In this document: piece after piece, positions 43,946 to 58,232 of the stretch
How positions within the stretch are numbered: position 1 is the first letter of the stretch
Layout of the letters: each line of letters opens with the position of its first letter
Origin: Corynebacterium jeikeium
GTDB lineage: Bacteria > Actinomycetota > Actinomycetes > Mycobacteriales > Mycobacteriaceae
NCBI RefSeq assembly: GCF_028609885.1
Contig: NZ_CP063195.1
Span: forward strand, 2,170,001-2,234,000
Direction: 5' to 3'
Length of the DNA stretch: 64,000 nt
The notes under the pieces: generated by a model
The model's database searches: none
Told to the model about the DNA's origin: nothing
What the model saw: the letters and a program-made list of their open reading frames with translations, nothing else
Translations under genes and position numbers: made by a program

Positions 43946-46315
43946 ATGTTTCCTTACCCGTTCGACCTTGCATCCATCGGCGAGGGGCTACCCGCCGCCG
44001 AGCTGCTCCCCCGAATCCCCCAACGCGGCCCTTTGGTGGTGGAAGCACCGCCGGGAACTGGTAAGACAACCCTAGTCCCTCCAGCACTCTCCAATATTTT
44101 GCAGAGCTCAGTGCAAACAGCCCCTCCGCAGAAAGTACTCGTCACCGCGCCTCGTCGCGTGGCCGTCCGCGCGGCTGCCCGGCGCCTTGCGCAATTGGAC
44201 GGCACCCGCGTCGGTGACCGGGTCGGTTATAGCATCCGCGGCGAACATCACCCAGGAACTCTCGTGGACTTCGTCACCCCGGGTGTGCTCCTCAATCGCC
44301 TGCTTGCAGACCCCGCCTTAGAGGGCGTGGGTGCGGTCCTCATCGACGAAGTCCACGAGCGCCAATTGGACTCCGACCTTGTGTTGGCCATGTGCCAGGA
44401 AGTCGCCATGCTGCGTGAAGGCGACCCCACCGAGGAGCTCTACCTGTGCGCCATGTCCGCCACTGTCGACACGCAGAAGCTCGCGGAGTACATGGGTGCG
44501 CAGGTTGTATCCACTCCAGCAGTCACCCACCCCCTCGAGATTTCTTATCACCCTCACCCCGAACGTGCACAGGGCTCACCCGCTTTCTATCGCCATGTTG
44601 CCAAACTCGCACAACAGGCTATCGACAACCAGCGCGAGTCTGGTCACGCGGATCACCGCACACTCGTTTTCGTCCCCGGACGTAAAGAAATCGACTGGGT
44701 CTGTACCCACCTCCCCGACGCTGCCCCGCTGCATGGCAGCTTGACGTCCCAGGAACAAGACGCAGCACTGACCGGAGACTCCCCCATCGTGGTCGCGACC
44801 TCCATCGCCGAATCTTCCCTGACTGTTCCCGGTGTCCACGCGGTCATCGACGCAGGCCTTTCTCGCACACCCCGCCGCGACCAAGCACGCGGGATGTCCG
44901 GGCTTGTCACTACCTCCACTTCCAGAGCTAGCGCCGATCAACGTGCTGGTCGCGCAGGGCGCCTTGGCCCAGGCCAGGTCTACCGTGCTTACTCTGCCGC
45001 TGACTACTCCCACTTTGCACCCGACATCACCCCGGAGATCCTCTCCTCGGATCTTGTCGCCGCTGCTCTCACGCTCGCCGCATGGGGTTCCCCCGATATC
45101 TCTCTTCTCGACGCCCCTCCGGCCGCAACTCTCACCGTTGCCCACCAGGAACTGCACTATCTGGGTGCCCTGGACTCAAAGGGTTCCATTACCGAGTTAG
45201 GCCAGAAGCTTGCGCGCATTCCCGCCGACCCACGCCTCGGAGCAGCCCTGCTGGCGCACGGCTCAGGCGCAGCCAAAGTTGTCGCGGCGCTGGCTACCGG
45301 TTTGCAAGGGGATCTGGCCGAAGCAAAGCCACCAGCTTCCGAGGTCCGTCGCTTCGCCCGGATGGTGAATGACCATGGCACGGCTACTCCGGGCGACATC
45401 GTGGCCTCTGCCTACCCCGACCGTGTGGCCAAACTCGTGGGCACAGACGCCGACCAGGCAGTGTATCTGCTGGCCTCCGGCACCCGTGCCACGCTGGCCC
45501 CTGAGTTGCGCCGCACACTCAGTGGCTCCGAATGGCTGGCAGTGGCAGAAGTGCAATTAGGACGTACTCCCCTGATCCGTGCCGCAGCAAGCCTGCAGCA
45601 GCCAAGCCCATCGCAGATCCGGGAAGACGTCACCGCACACATAACTGAAGGCAAGCTCCGGGCCCGGCGCACCCGCCACCTCGGAGCCATCGAGCTTTCC
45701 AGTACGCCAGTTTCGGTCAGCGAACTCAGCGAGGCAGATAGGCACCAGGCCGTCGCAGCCTTAGCAGCCGAGGGACTTGGGTGGCTACAGATGACGGAGG
45801 GGGCGTCAATAGTAAAAGAGAGAGTCGACTACCTGCGTCAGCAGCTGGGGGAACCTTGGCCGGATCTTGCCACAGGCGATTACACGCCAGAGGCCGAGCG
45901 AGTGGTCGCGGGCGAAAGAATCGTCGATATCGACGCCTACCAGGCGATCATGCGCCAACTCCCGTGGCCCGAGGCAGGGCGAATGGATGAACTGGTGCCG
46001 GAACGGCTGGAAGTGCCCAGTGGGTCTGCACCGAAGATTGGATACGAGACCGGACGACCGATAGTGCGCGTCAAGCTGCAGGAATGCTTTGGACTGGCAG
46101 AATCCCCCACTATTGCAGGTAAAAAAGTTCTGTTCCACCTGCTTTCGCCAGCGGGGCGCGAACTAGCTGTCACCGATGATCTTAAAAGCTTCTGGGACGG
46201 CCCTTACCAGGGCGTGCGCAAAGACATGCGGGGGCGCTATCCGAAGCACCCATGGCCCGAGGATCCATGGTCGGCGACAGCAACAAAGAAGACTAAACGC
46301 GCCTTAAGGAACTAG
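43946..46315 (+). CDS. hrpB: ATP-dependent helicase HrpB
   Basis: The 789-residue DEAH/RHA helicase has Walker A VEAPPGTGKTTLVP, motif II LIDEVHERQLD, motif III CAMSATVD and motif VI ADQRAGRAGRLGPG. HA2, OB and HrpB C-terminal regions follow. TACAAT lies just before the ATG (43933-43938), so the mRNA is probably leaderless. It is divergent from rpsL. Substrate RNA is unknown for this group. Confidence 0.95.
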   Translation: MFPYPFDLASIGEGLPAAELLPRIPQRGPLVVEAPPGTGKTTLVPPALSNILQSSVQTAPPQKVLVTAPRRVAVRAAARRLAQLDGTRVGDRVGYSIRGEHHPGTLVDFVTPGVLLNRLLADPALEGVGAVLIDEVHERQLDSDLVLAMCQEVAMLREGDPTEELYLCAMSATVDTQKLAEYMGAQVVSTPAVTHPLEISYHPHPERAQGSPAFYRHVAKLAQQAIDNQRESGHADHRTLVFVPGRKEIDWVCTHLPDAAPLHGSLTSQEQDAALTGDSPIVVATSIAESSLTVPGVHAVIDAGLSRTPRRDQARGMSGLVTTSTSRASADQRAGRAGRLGPGQVYRAYSAADYSHFAPDITPEILSSDLVAAALTLAAWGSPDISLLDAPPAATLTVAHQELHYLGALDSKGSITELGQKLARIPADPRLGAALLAHGSGAAKVVAALATGLQGDLAEAKPPASEVRRFARMVNDHGTATPGDIVASAYPDRVAKLVGTDADQAVYLLASGTRATLAPELRRTLSGSEWLAVAEVQLGRTPLIRAAASLQQPSPSQIREDVTAHITEGKLRARRTRHLGAIELSSTPVSVSELSEADRHQAVAALAAEGLGWLQMTEGASIVKERVDYLRQQLGEPWPDLATGDYTPEAERVVAGERIVDIDAYQAIMRQLPWPEAGRMDELVPERLEVPSGSAPKIGYETGRPIVRVKLQECFGLAESPTIAGKKVLFHLLSPAGRELAVTDDLKSFWDGPYQGVRKDMRGRYPKHPWPEDPWSATATKKTKRALRN

Positions 46316-46338
46316 GAAATCAGCGCGGTGGCGCGAAA

Positions 46339-46533
46339 CTAGCGACGCTTGCTGCCGAATGTCTTGGTGAAGTTCAGACCCCGGATCGGGGTGTGGATCG
46401 TCACGGATTGGCGACCGTCGGCGCGCTGGGTAATGCGCATCGGTCCGATACGGGTGGAACCACCCACTCCGCCGGAAGAGGTGTTCACCTTGAACGGACC
46501 GAAATTTTTGGAATCTCGAAACATAAAGCCCAT
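46339..46533 (-). CDS. DUF4236-type small protein
   Basis: The 64-residue protein reads MGFMFRDSKNFGPFKVNTSS and later ADGRQSVTIHTPIRGLNFTK, the DUF4236 pattern (short basic, glycine-rich protein of unknown role). It starts right after the rpoC terminator T-tract and converges on hrpB. There is no clear ribosome-binding site; in-frame upstream codons exist to 46557. Confidence 0.7.
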   Translation of the reverse strand: MGFMFRDSKNFGPFKVNTSSGGVGGSTRIGPMRITQRADGRQSVTIHTPIRGLNFTKTFGSKRR

Positions 46534-46563
46534 GCAGCACATGATAAGGCACCGCAAGAAAAA

Positions 46564-46598
46564 GCGGGTACTTCCCCTTGCGTTAGGGAAGCACCCGC
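46564..46598 (-). terminator. rpoC terminator
   Basis: GCGGGTGCTTCCC pairs with GGGGAAGTACCCGC and is followed on the minus strand by TTTTTCTT. Confidence 0.95.
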
Positions 46599-46634
46599 TC
46601 TAAGCGAACCTACTGATTCGCGCTGGAGACTGAG

Positions 46635-50606
<3,972 letters not shown>

Positions 50607-50740
50607 GTGGACTTCCTTTCCCCTCCTCTTTCTGGAGGGCTTTGGGTAGTTACGGCGCCTTAAGCTGTGTTGTTTGTCGGGCTCAGGCGCCGGAAATACG
50701 GCGAATGTACGAAAGTCAGATGTTTAGGGTCGTCAACGCC

Positions 50741-53700
50741 CTAGCTGACGTCCATGTCAGCATCCGGACGCTCGTCACGGGACAGGTTGATGCCCAGAGC
50801 CGCGTTAGCGTTCTCCAGCTCATCGTCATCGTCAGAGGACAGCTCCATCGGGGTGCCGTCGGCAGCCAGAACCTCAACGTTCAGGCACAGCGACTGCAGC
50901 TCCTTTAGGAGGACCTTGAAGGACTCCGGGATACCAGGATCCGGGATGTTCTCGCCCTTCACGATCGCCTCGTACACCTTCACACGGCCAACCACGTCAT
51001 CGGACTTGATGGTCAGGAGCTCCTGCAGAGTGTAGGCGGCACCATATGCCTGCATTGCCCACACCTCCATCTCACCGAAGCGCTGGCCACCGAACTGCGC
51101 CTTACCACCCAGCGGCTGCTGGGTAATCATGGAGTAAGGACCAGTGGAGCGAGCGTGGATCTTCTCGTCGACCAGGTGGTGCAGCTTCAGCATGTACATG
51201 TAGCCCACTGCAACCGGGTACGGGAAAGGCTCGCCGGAACGGCCGTCAATCAGGTTGGACTTACCGAAGTCGTCGACCTGACGCTCGCCGTCGCGGTTCG
51301 GCAGCGAGGAACGCAGCAGACCGGACAGCTCCGCGTTGGAAGCACCGTCGAACACCGGGGTGGCGGTCAGGGAGTCCGCCGGAACCTCGTATAGCTCCTC
51401 CGGCAGGGTCTCCAGCATCTTCTGAATCTTCGGATCCTGAGAGTCAGTGTCGACCTTCCAACCGGCCTTAGCCAGCCAGCCCAGGTGCACCTCCAGGACC
51501 TGACCAATGTTCATACGACGCGGCACGCCGTGGGTGTTCAGGATGATGTCGATCGGAGTGCCGTCCGGCAGGAACGGCATGTCCTCCTGCGGCAAGATCT
51601 TGCCGACAACACCCTTGTTGCCGTGACGGCCGGCGAGCTTATCGCCGTCCTGGATCTTGCGCTTCTGGGCAACGTAGACGCGAACCATCTCGTTCACGCC
51701 TGCGGCCAGGTCGTCGTCATCCTCACGGGAGAACACGCGAACGCCGATAACCTTGCCGGTCTCGCCGTGTGGCACCTTCATAGAGGTATCGCGGACCTCG
51801 CGGGCCTTCTCACCGAAGATGGCGCGCAGCAGGCGCTCTTCCGGAGTCAGCTCCGTTTCACCCTTCGGGGTGACCTTACCGACCAGGATGTCGCCGTCGC
51901 GAACGTCCGCGCCGATGCGGACGATACCGCGATCGTCCAGGTCAGCCAGGACATCCTCGCCCACGTTAGGAATGTCGCGGGTGATCTCCTCCGGGCCCAG
52001 CTTGGTGTCGCGGGCGTCAATCTCGTACTCCTCGATGTGAATCGAGGTCAGAATGTCTTCCTCAACCATGCGCTGGTTCAGGATGATGGCGTCCTCGTAG
52101 TTGTGGCCTTCCCAAGGCATGAAGGCAACCAGCAGGTTCTTACCCAGTGCCATCTCGCCATTGTCGGTGCCCGGGCCATCGGCCAGAACCTGGCCTGCCT
52201 CAACACGGTCGCCTTCGTCCACCAGCGGCTTCTGGTTGTAGCAGGTGCCCTGGTTGGTGCGCTCGAACTTGCGCAGCATGAAGGTATCGCGCACACCCTC
52301 GTCGTCCATGACGGTGATGTAGTCAGCGGAGACGTACTCAACCACGCCAGCCTTCGGTGCGATGATCATGTCGCCGGCGTCATAAGCGGCACGCAGCTCC
52401 ATACCAGTACCCACGTACGGGGCCTCGGAACGCAGCAGCGGCACAGCCTGACGCTGCATGTTGGCACCCATCAGTGCACGGTTAGCATCGTCGTGCTCGA
52501 GGAACGGAATCATAGCGGTTGCCACGGAAACCATCTGTCGCGGCGACACGTCCATGTAGTCCACCTCGGTGTACGGGACGACCTCCACGTCGCCGCCGCG
52601 CAGGCGAACCTCAATGCGCTCCTCAGTGAACCGGTGATTCTCATCGAACGGGGTGTTCGCCTGAGCAATCACGTGGCGGTCCTCTTCGTCCGCAGTGAAG
52701 TAGTAGACCTCATCGGTGATCTGCCCATCCACAACCTTGCGGTACGGGGTCTCGATGAAGCCGAACGGGTTCACGCGAGCATAAGAGGACAGGGAGCCGA
52801 TCAGACCAATGTTCGGACCCTCAGGAGTCTCAATCGGGCACATGCGGCCGTAGTGAGACGGGTGAACGTCGCGGACCTCCAGGCCAGCGCGCTCACGGGA
52901 CAGACCACCCGGACCCAGCGCGGACAGGCGGCGCTTGTGGGTCAGGCCGGACAGGGAGTTGTTCTGGTCCAGGAACTGCGACAGCTGAGAGGTGCCGAAG
53001 AACTCGCGGATAGCCGCGGAAACTGGGCGAACGTTGATCAGGGAGGTCGGGGTGATCGACTCCGCATCCTGCGTAGTCATACGCTCACGCACGACGCGCT
53101 CCATGCGGGACAGACCCACGCGAACCTGGTTCTGAATCAGCTCGCCGACGGTACGCAGACGGCGGTTGCCGAAGTGGTCAATGTCGTCGGTATCAATCGG
53201 GATCTCGGTGCCGTCCGGGGAGGTCATGGACTTCTCACCGGCGTGCAGGCGCACCAGGTACTCGATGGTGGTCAGGATGTCCTCTTCCGTGAGGGTCATC
53301 ACGCCATCGGTGTCGCCGCCCAGGCCCAGCTTGCGGTTGACCTTGTAGCGGCCAACCTTAGCCAGGTCGTAGCGCTTCGCCTTGAAGAAAGAGTTCTCCA
53401 GCAGAGCCTGCGCGGAGTCGCGCGTCGGCGACTCGCCCGGACGCTGCTTGCGGTAGATCTCCAGCAGAGCCTCGTCGGTGTTGTCCACGCCATCCTTTTC
53501 GAGGGTGGACATCATGAGCTCGGAGAAGCCGAAGCGGTCGGTGATCTCCTGCGTGGTCAGCCCCAGTGCCTTCAGCAGCACGGTAACCGGCTGGCGACGC
53601 TTGCGGTCAATGCGCACGCCAACGGTGTCGCGCTTGTCCACGTCGAACTCCAGCCATGCACCGCGGGAAGGGATCACCTTCACAGAGTGCAGCGGACGCT

Positions 53701-54268
53701 CGGTAGATGCGTCGATGGAGGCGTCAAAGTACACGCCCGGGGAACGGACAAGCTGGGAGACAACGACACGCTCGGTGCCGTTGATGATGAACGTGCCCTT
53801 GTCGGTCATCATCGGGAAGTCACCGATGAAGACCGTCTGGGACTTGATCTCACCAGACATGGAGTTGGTGAATTCCGCGGTCACATACAGCGGTGCCGCG
53901 TAGTTGATGTCCTTATCCTTCGCCTCGTCGATGGTGGACTTCACGTCATCGAAGCGGGGCTCGGACAGGGTGAGGGACATGTTCTCGGAGTAATCCTCGA
54001 TCGGAGAGAGCTCCTCGAGAATCTCCTCAAGTCCGCTCATGATGCGGACGCCCTCCCCTGCCTCTGCTTGGGCACGTGCACGCCATTCGGGCGTGCCAAC
54101 GAGCCAAGCGAAGGACTCTCGTTGGAGGTCTAGAAGGCCTGGAACCTCAATTGGAGCGTCGATCTTCGCAAAGCTGTGTCGCTGCGGAGCTCCGGGAATT
54201 CCGGCCACTGAGCTGGTCTGGCGGGAGACTGCCAAGATGGGTCCTTCCAGCACAACATCGGTCGGCAC
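50741..54268 (-). CDS. rpoB: RNA polymerase beta subunit
   Basis: The 1175-residue subunit has the fork/rifampicin region [20 protein letters not shown], conserved [19 protein letters not shown], and the C-terminal clamp end. The usual resistance sites Asp (516), His (526) and Ser (531, E. coli numbering) are wild type. Leu433 replaces the usual Met (515) and Ser438 replaces the usual Pro (520). The start is taken at [17 protein letters not shown]. The effect on rifampicin is uncertain. Confidence 0.97.
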   Translation of the reverse strand: MPTDVVLEGPILAVSRQTSSVAGIPGAPQRHSFAKIDAPIEVPGLLDLQRESFAWLVGTPEWRARAQAEAGEGVRIMSGLEEILEELSPIEDYSENMSLTLSEPRFDDVKSTIDEAKDKDINYAAPLYVTAEFTNSMSGEIKSQTVFIGDFPMMTDKGTFIINGTERVVVSQLVRSPGVYFDASIDASTERPLHSVKVIPSRGAWLEFDVDKRDTVGVRIDRKRRQPVTVLLKALGLTTQEITDRFGFSELMMSTLEKDGVDNTDEALLEIYRKQRPGESPTRDSAQALLENSFFKAKRYDLAKVGRYKVNRKLGLGGDTDGVMTLTEEDILTTIEYLVRLHAGEKSMTSPDGTEIPIDTDDIDHFGNRRLRTVGELIQNQVRVGLSRMERVVRERMTTQDAESITPTSLINVRPVSAAIREFFGTSQLSQFLDQNNSLSGLTHKRRLSALGPGGLSRERAGLEVRDVHPSHYGRMCPIETPEGPNIGLIGSLSSYARVNPFGFIETPYRKVVDGQITDEVYYFTADEEDRHVIAQANTPFDENHRFTEERIEVRLRGGDVEVVPYTEVDYMDVSPRQMVSVATAMIPFLEHDDANRALMGANMQRQAVPLLRSEAPYVGTGMELRAAYDAGDMIIAPKAGVVEYVSADYITVMDDEGVRDTFMLRKFERTNQGTCYNQKPLVDEGDRVEAGQVLADGPGTDNGEMALGKNLLVAFMPWEGHNYEDAIILNQRMVEEDILTSIHIEEYEIDARDTKLGPEEITRDIPNVGEDVLADLDDRGIVRIGADVRDGDILVGKVTPKGETELTPEERLLRAIFGEKAREVRDTSMKVPHGETGKVIGVRVFSREDDDDLAAGVNEMVRVYVAQKRKIQDGDKLAGRHGNKGVVGKILPQEDMPFLPDGTPIDIILNTHGVPRRMNIGQVLEVHLGWLAKAGWKVDTDSQDPKIQKMLETLPEELYEVPADSLTATPVFDGASNAELSGLLRSSLPNRDGERQVDDFGKSNLIDGRSGEPFPYPVAVGYMYMLKLHHLVDEKIHARSTGPYSMITQQPLGGKAQFGGQRFGEMEVWAMQAYGAAYTLQELLTIKSDDVVGRVKVYEAIVKGENIPDPGIPESFKVLLKELQSLCLNVEVLAADGTPMELSSDDDDELENANAALGINLSRDERPDADMDVS

Positions 54269-54556
54269 TACGTGGTGGAGCTGTAGTGCGCGGTCGTGAT
54301 TGTGTGTGTACGGTCTCGTGATGGTCGATTTAGTTGGATTTTCCCTGCCAAACTATCTCCACGCAGAAACGACTAAACGACCTTGTCAAATGGCCTTTTT
54401 GGCACGTTTGGCAAAGTCTGCTTCATATGTAATGTCTTCACATCACTTCTGCGTAGCTTTGTAGTCGTTTCGTTGTAGCCGATAGCTCAACACTTCAAAT
54501 CCAGCGCAACGAACTATCCTATAGCATCGCTGCGCGATTGTCTAGGCTTCTTCAGA
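54269..54556 (-). other. rpoB upstream region
   Basis: There is no gene. An inverted repeat, GAAACGACTA (54366-54375) and TAGTCGTTTC (54462-54471), brackets a TTTGACA. A -35/-10 pair cannot be assigned with confidence. Confidence 0.4.
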
Positions 54557-55708
54557 CTAGTTCTCAGGCTGCTCGTCGGCCTGTTCCTCAGCGGGCTTCC
54601 CTGCTCGCTTCTCGGCCCGACGCTCTTCTCGTCGCTCAGCCCTACGCTTAGCGCGCCGCCACAGAACCAACACCACGGATGCTGCTGCCACAATAACACC
54701 CGCGACAATCAATGCAACCCCCCACTTATCAGTGTGGCGTTGCCCGCTAACCTCCATGGCCTGATCCAGCATGGACTGCGTTACCCTCTGCGGAGTCTTC
54801 CCATGGAACTGCAGCAGGTTCTGCACGTCCTTACCAGAGTCATCGCGGTACGTGTCCTTTACGTTCTCCTCCACGCTAACCAGCAAGCCAGACTTTGGCT
54901 CCACTGTCAGCTCGCGCCATCCCTCATGGAACAGTTGGGCACGCTGCGGCTTTCCATCCTCCCCTTCAACGGTGATGGTGTTGCGCACTCCCGCATACTC
55001 CTTGGCCACGGAAGTTGCCGGGATCTCTTGGCGGAATACATAAAGCTCGTGCTCGTGGCCATCGGCGGTGGTCACATTACGCGTGCCGGTGAACTCCGCA
55101 GGCAACGCCCGACGTAGCGTCATATCGAAGTAATCGTAAGAGCGCTGCTCAGTCCCCTGAGGGAACTTGGCCCAGTAACCGGCAATCTCCCCGTCGGTAG
55201 CCGGTGTAGCGGGAGTGTCCGAAACCTTCGCATTACCCTTCGCCTCACCGGTCCGGCGGTCCACGGTAAAGCTCCATACCTGCGCATCTAGCAAAGATTC
55301 CAGGTCGTCTTTCACGTCCGCTCGGGCGGTCGTCACACCAACGCGCGCGCTAGCTTCCTCGTCAGTAGCAGGTTCTTCGAGCGTGATCTTGAACTGCCTG
55401 TTGACCGGCGCCGTCACATCCTCCTTGCCGTCTACCCCTTGGTAGTTCGGGCCAATGACTGACGCAGGATCGTTCAAGGTGATCGTCGTCGCAGCCAGGT
55501 CTAGAGGCACAGCCTTGTCGTTCGATACAACCTTAGGGAGCATGACGCCCACAGTGATCAGTGCTACGCCAATCAGTGCACCGAGCGCACCCAGAATGTA
55601 TAGGCCTTTGCCGGAGCCCTCTTTATTAGTCACTTCTCTGCCACCATCTGCGTTTAGATCAGTTCTATCGATCCGCGCACCTGAAAGGTCAGGCACACGG
55701 TTTATCAA
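54557..55708 (-). CDS. DUF3068 membrane protein
   Basis: The 383-residue protein has one membrane segment near residues 36-58, a large extracytoplasmic domain (about 60-330), and a second segment (about 335-357). A basic, Glu-rich tail (RAERREERRAEKRAGK) follows. This DUF3068 or PorA-family architecture is typical of Corynebacteriales. It lies between rplL and rpoB. Function is unproven; envelope-linked roles are likely. Confidence 0.85.
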   Translation of the reverse strand: MINRVPDLSGARIDRTDLNADGGREVTNKEGSGKGLYILGALGALIGVALITVGVMLPKVVSNDKAVPLDLAATTITLNDPASVIGPNYQGVDGKEDVTAPVNRQFKITLEEPATDEEASARVGVTTARADVKDDLESLLDAQVWSFTVDRRTGEAKGNAKVSDTPATPATDGEIAGYWAKFPQGTEQRSYDYFDMTLRRALPAEFTGTRNVTTADGHEHELYVFRQEIPATSVAKEYAGVRNTITVEGEDGKPQRAQLFHEGWRELTVEPKSGLLVSVEENVKDTYRDDSGKDVQNLLQFHGKTPQRVTQSMLDQAMEVSGQRHTDKWGVALIVAGVIVAAASVVLVLWRRAKRRAERREERRAEKRAGKPAEEQADEQPEN

Positions 55709-55740
55709 TCGTCCCCTAAGCGTAGCAAGACAACAAAAAA

Positions 55741-55774
55741 CCGCCGGAAATCACCAAATGTGATTCCCAGCGGC
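55741..55774 (-). terminator. rplL terminator
   Basis: CCGCTGGGAATCAC pairs with GTGATTTCCGGCGG across ATTTG and is followed on the minus strand by TTTTTTGTTGT. It separates rplJL from the DUF3068 gene. Confidence 0.92.
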
Positions 55775-55837
55775 TTTGCTTTACTTGCTATACCAACGCA
55801 TTCGGCACTAGACCGAAGCGCGGGAAGTAAGGCGAGC

Positions 55838-56224
55838 TTACTTGAGGGAGACCTTTGCGCCAGCCTCTTCCAGCTTGGTCTTAGCAGCCTCAGCGTCGTC
55901 CTTGGAAGCACCCTCCAGCAGAGCCTTCGGAGCACCCTCAACCAGCTCCTTGGCCTCCTTCAGGCCCAGGCCGGAGACGATCTCGCGGACAACCTTAATA
56001 ACGCCGATCTTCTTAGCGCCTGCGTCCTCCAGAACGACGTCGAACTCGTCCTTCTCCTCAGCAGCAGCGCCGCCCTCAGCGCCCGGAGCAGCTGCAACAG
56101 CAGCAACCGGAGCAGCAGCGGTGACGTCGAAGACCTCTTCGAATTCCTTAACGAACTCAGACAGTTCGATGAGGGTCATTTCCTTGAAAGCCTCGATGAG
56201 CTCGTCCTTGGTGAGCTTAGCCAT
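55838..56224 (-). CDS. rplL: 50S ribosomal protein L7/L12 (bL12)
   Basis: The 128-residue stalk protein starts [20 protein letters not shown], with an Ala-rich hinge and the factor-binding C-terminal [20 protein letters not shown]. Longer upstream frames do not fit the family. It binds L10 as dimers. Confidence 0.98.
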   Translation of the reverse strand: MAKLTKDELIEAFKEMTLIELSEFVKEFEEVFDVTAAAPVAAVAAAPGAEGGAAAEEKDEFDVVLEDAGAKKIGVIKVVREIVSGLGLKEAKELVEGAPKALLEGASKDDAEAAKTKLEEAGAKVSLK

Positions 56225-56318
56225 GATGGCATCCTTTCGTAGTTGCGCCGGTTGGCCGAAAAGTGTTGGCGGCCCGGCCGGCAAAATGTTTTATGTCTTA
56301 TGTATGAGCGGAGGGAAC

Positions 56319-56834
56319 TTACTGTTCCTTCTTCTCCTGCAGTGCAGCGGCCAGGCGTGCAACCTGGGATGCTGGTGCGTTGAACAGGCCTGCGGCCTTT
56401 GCCAAGGAACCCTGCATGGCACCGGCCAGCTTGGCCAGCGTGGTTTCGCGATTGTCCAGCTCGGCGATTGCCTCAACCTGAGCTGCATCAATCGTGGCAC
56501 CGTCCATGTAGCCACCCTTGATCACGAAGTTCTTGTGATCCTTGCCGAAGTCCTTCATAGCCTTCGCAGCATCCACGGCCTCGCCGTTAACGAATGCGAT
56601 TGCGGTAGGACCGGTCAGCAGGGACTCATCAAGCTCAATGCCGGCTTCGCGTGCAGCCAGCTTGATCATGGTGTTCTTGGCGACGGAGTAGGTAACGTCC
56701 GAACCCAATGCGCGACGCAGCTCGGTGGTCTCAGCCACGGACAGGCCACGGTACTCGGTCAACAGAGTGGACTGTGCCTGCTCGAAGCGTGCCTTGAGCT
56801 CTTCCAGCGAAGCGGTGTTCTTCGGATTAGCCAT
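56319..56834 (-). CDS. rplJ: 50S ribosomal protein L10 (uL10)
   Basis: The 171-residue stalk base starts [20 protein letters not shown] after AGGAGG, and includes [16 protein letters not shown]. The preceding leader holds an attenuator-like hairpin, as expected for L10-L12 feedback. Confidence 0.97.
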   Translation of the reverse strand: MANPKNTASLEELKARFEQAQSTLLTEYRGLSVAETTELRRALGSDVTYSVAKNTMIKLAAREAGIELDESLLTGPTAIAFVNGEAVDAAKAMKDFGKDHKNFVIKGGYMDGATIDAAQVEAIAELDNRETTLAKLAGAMQGSLAKAAGLFNAPASQVARLAAALQEKKEQ

Positions 56835-56929
56835 ACTCTCGCCTCCTTCCTGATGTTTACGGTGTACGTTTTTGCAGTACGTCCACCGACGATCATTGTT
56901 GAAGGGCAACACTGTACATAAACGACAAA

Positions 56930-56972
56930 GCGCCTCGCGTTTCCGGCGTTTTACGCAAGAAACACAAGGCGC
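56930..56972 (-). terminator. Attenuator-like hairpin in the rplJ leader
   Basis: GCGCCT pairs with AGGCGC, with GCGT/ACGC inside, followed on the minus strand by TTTGTCGTTT. It lies about 95 bp before the rplJ start. It is compatible with L10 leader control. Confidence 0.65.
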
Positions 56973-57182
56973 ATTCGTAGGATCCCCGGCTTTCTAGGGC
57001 TGGAATCCGATCCGAACGTCTAATCGTGTTACCTGCGTGGGCCGTCATCTATGACGATGATCCTTCAATCTCCTGCCCACTCTCCCCTGTTAAGGTTCGC
57101 GCGAACGGTGATGACCGACGGTCTTCGGTGAAAACTTGACGTTGCTGATCTCGTTGTTGATCTAGTCAAACTTCCTCGAAGG

Positions 57183-57237
57183 AGGTTACACTCTTGCCCC
57201 TCTTTCCTCCAAATCGCTGTTTTCTATTTTTGACGCC
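57183..57237 (-). promoter_or_regulatory. Probable rplJ operon promoter
   Basis: On the minus strand GGCGTCAAAAA (from 57237) and AAAACAGCGATTTGG are followed after 20 bp by -10 TAACCT (57183-57188). The rpsH promoter has exactly the same spacing. A leader of about 340 nt follows. Confidence 0.7.
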
Positions 57238-57302
57238 ACCCCACACAACAAATTCTTTCGTTTCCAAAACTGAGGCTGCGGATGTGATTACCCTTGGGAT
57301 TC

Positions 57303-58232
57303 ATGGACGCATTCATCCCGAAGTTCCTATCCAGCCTGCGACGTGACAATCCACTACCGGAGGGCGTCAATAAGTGGGACACACCGCTAGACGGCAAGAC
57401 GCCCACGGTGTTGATCCACGGCACGTGGCTCAACGCATATAACACGTGGGACTACGTGGCCAAGCACCTCATTGCGGCAGGCCACCCAGTGTTTGCCGTG
57501 AACTATGGCAAGGACCGAGACGCCTTTACGGGTAAGGCCCCGGGAGTTTACGCCAACAACTTCCTGCGCACCTCCCAGCAAGAGGTGGCGGCATTCATTG
57601 ACGAGGTTATCAAGCGCACGGGCGCGAAAAAGGTGAACTTGGTCGGCCACTCGCAGGGCGTGGCGCAGGCGCGGCTCTATCTATCCGATTCCGGCGGCGC
57701 CGACCGAGCGGATGTGGCACGCAACAAGGTGGACCGCCTGGTGGGCGTGGGCCCGGCGCACCACGGCACTACTCTTTCCGGCATATCGACCCTGGGCGAC
57801 AAGATCGACCCGAACAACAAGCTCGCCGGATTCCTGGAGAAGTTCCTGGGCGGCGCTGCGATCGACCAGCGCCTCGGTAGCGAGTTTGGGGATTACCTCA
57901 ACCGCGATGGGGATACCACGCCAGGCGTGGACTACACGATGATCACCGCGAAGTACGACGGCATTGCAACTCCCCGATTGAAGCAGGTGATGGTCGCCGG
58001 AGACGGCGCGCGGGTGCGCAACCTGAGCGTGCAAGACGGCAACCCACTCGACCTTTCCGGCCACCTGGCGATGTTGTACTCGCCGCGCGTTGTGGATTTG
58101 ATCCTGGAGGCGCTGGAGCCCGGCGAAGACGGCCCCGCAACCTACCGGGCCGCCCATCCGCTGAAGCGCGGAATGGTGCTTCCTATGATGGGCGAATTCC
58201 GGCTACCAGGTCGGCGAGGTCGGCGAGCTTAG
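57303..58232 (+). CDS. Alpha/beta-hydrolase lipase
   Basis: The 309-residue enzyme has oxyanion loop VLIHGTWLN, nucleophile elbow GHSQG, catalytic Asp region ITAKYDGIATP and His in LSGHLAMLY. It resembles actinobacterial LIP2/EstA-type lipases but has no signal peptide. ATG 57303 is chosen, with TTG 57294 possible. Neither has a ribosome-binding site, so the message is probably leaderless. The stop overlaps that of the converging gene. Confidence 0.85.
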   Translation: MDAFIPKFLSSLRRDNPLPEGVNKWDTPLDGKTPTVLIHGTWLNAYNTWDYVAKHLIAAGHPVFAVNYGKDRDAFTGKAPGVYANNFLRTSQQEVAAFIDEVIKRTGAKKVNLVGHSQGVAQARLYLSDSGGADRADVARNKVDRLVGVGPAHHGTTLSGISTLGDKIDPNNKLAGFLEKFLGGAAIDQRLGSEFGDYLNRDGDTTPGVDYTMITAKYDGIATPRLKQVMVAGDGARVRNLSVQDGNPLDLSGHLAMLYSPRVVDLILEALEPGEDGPATYRAAHPLKRGMVLPMMGEFRLPGRRGRRA

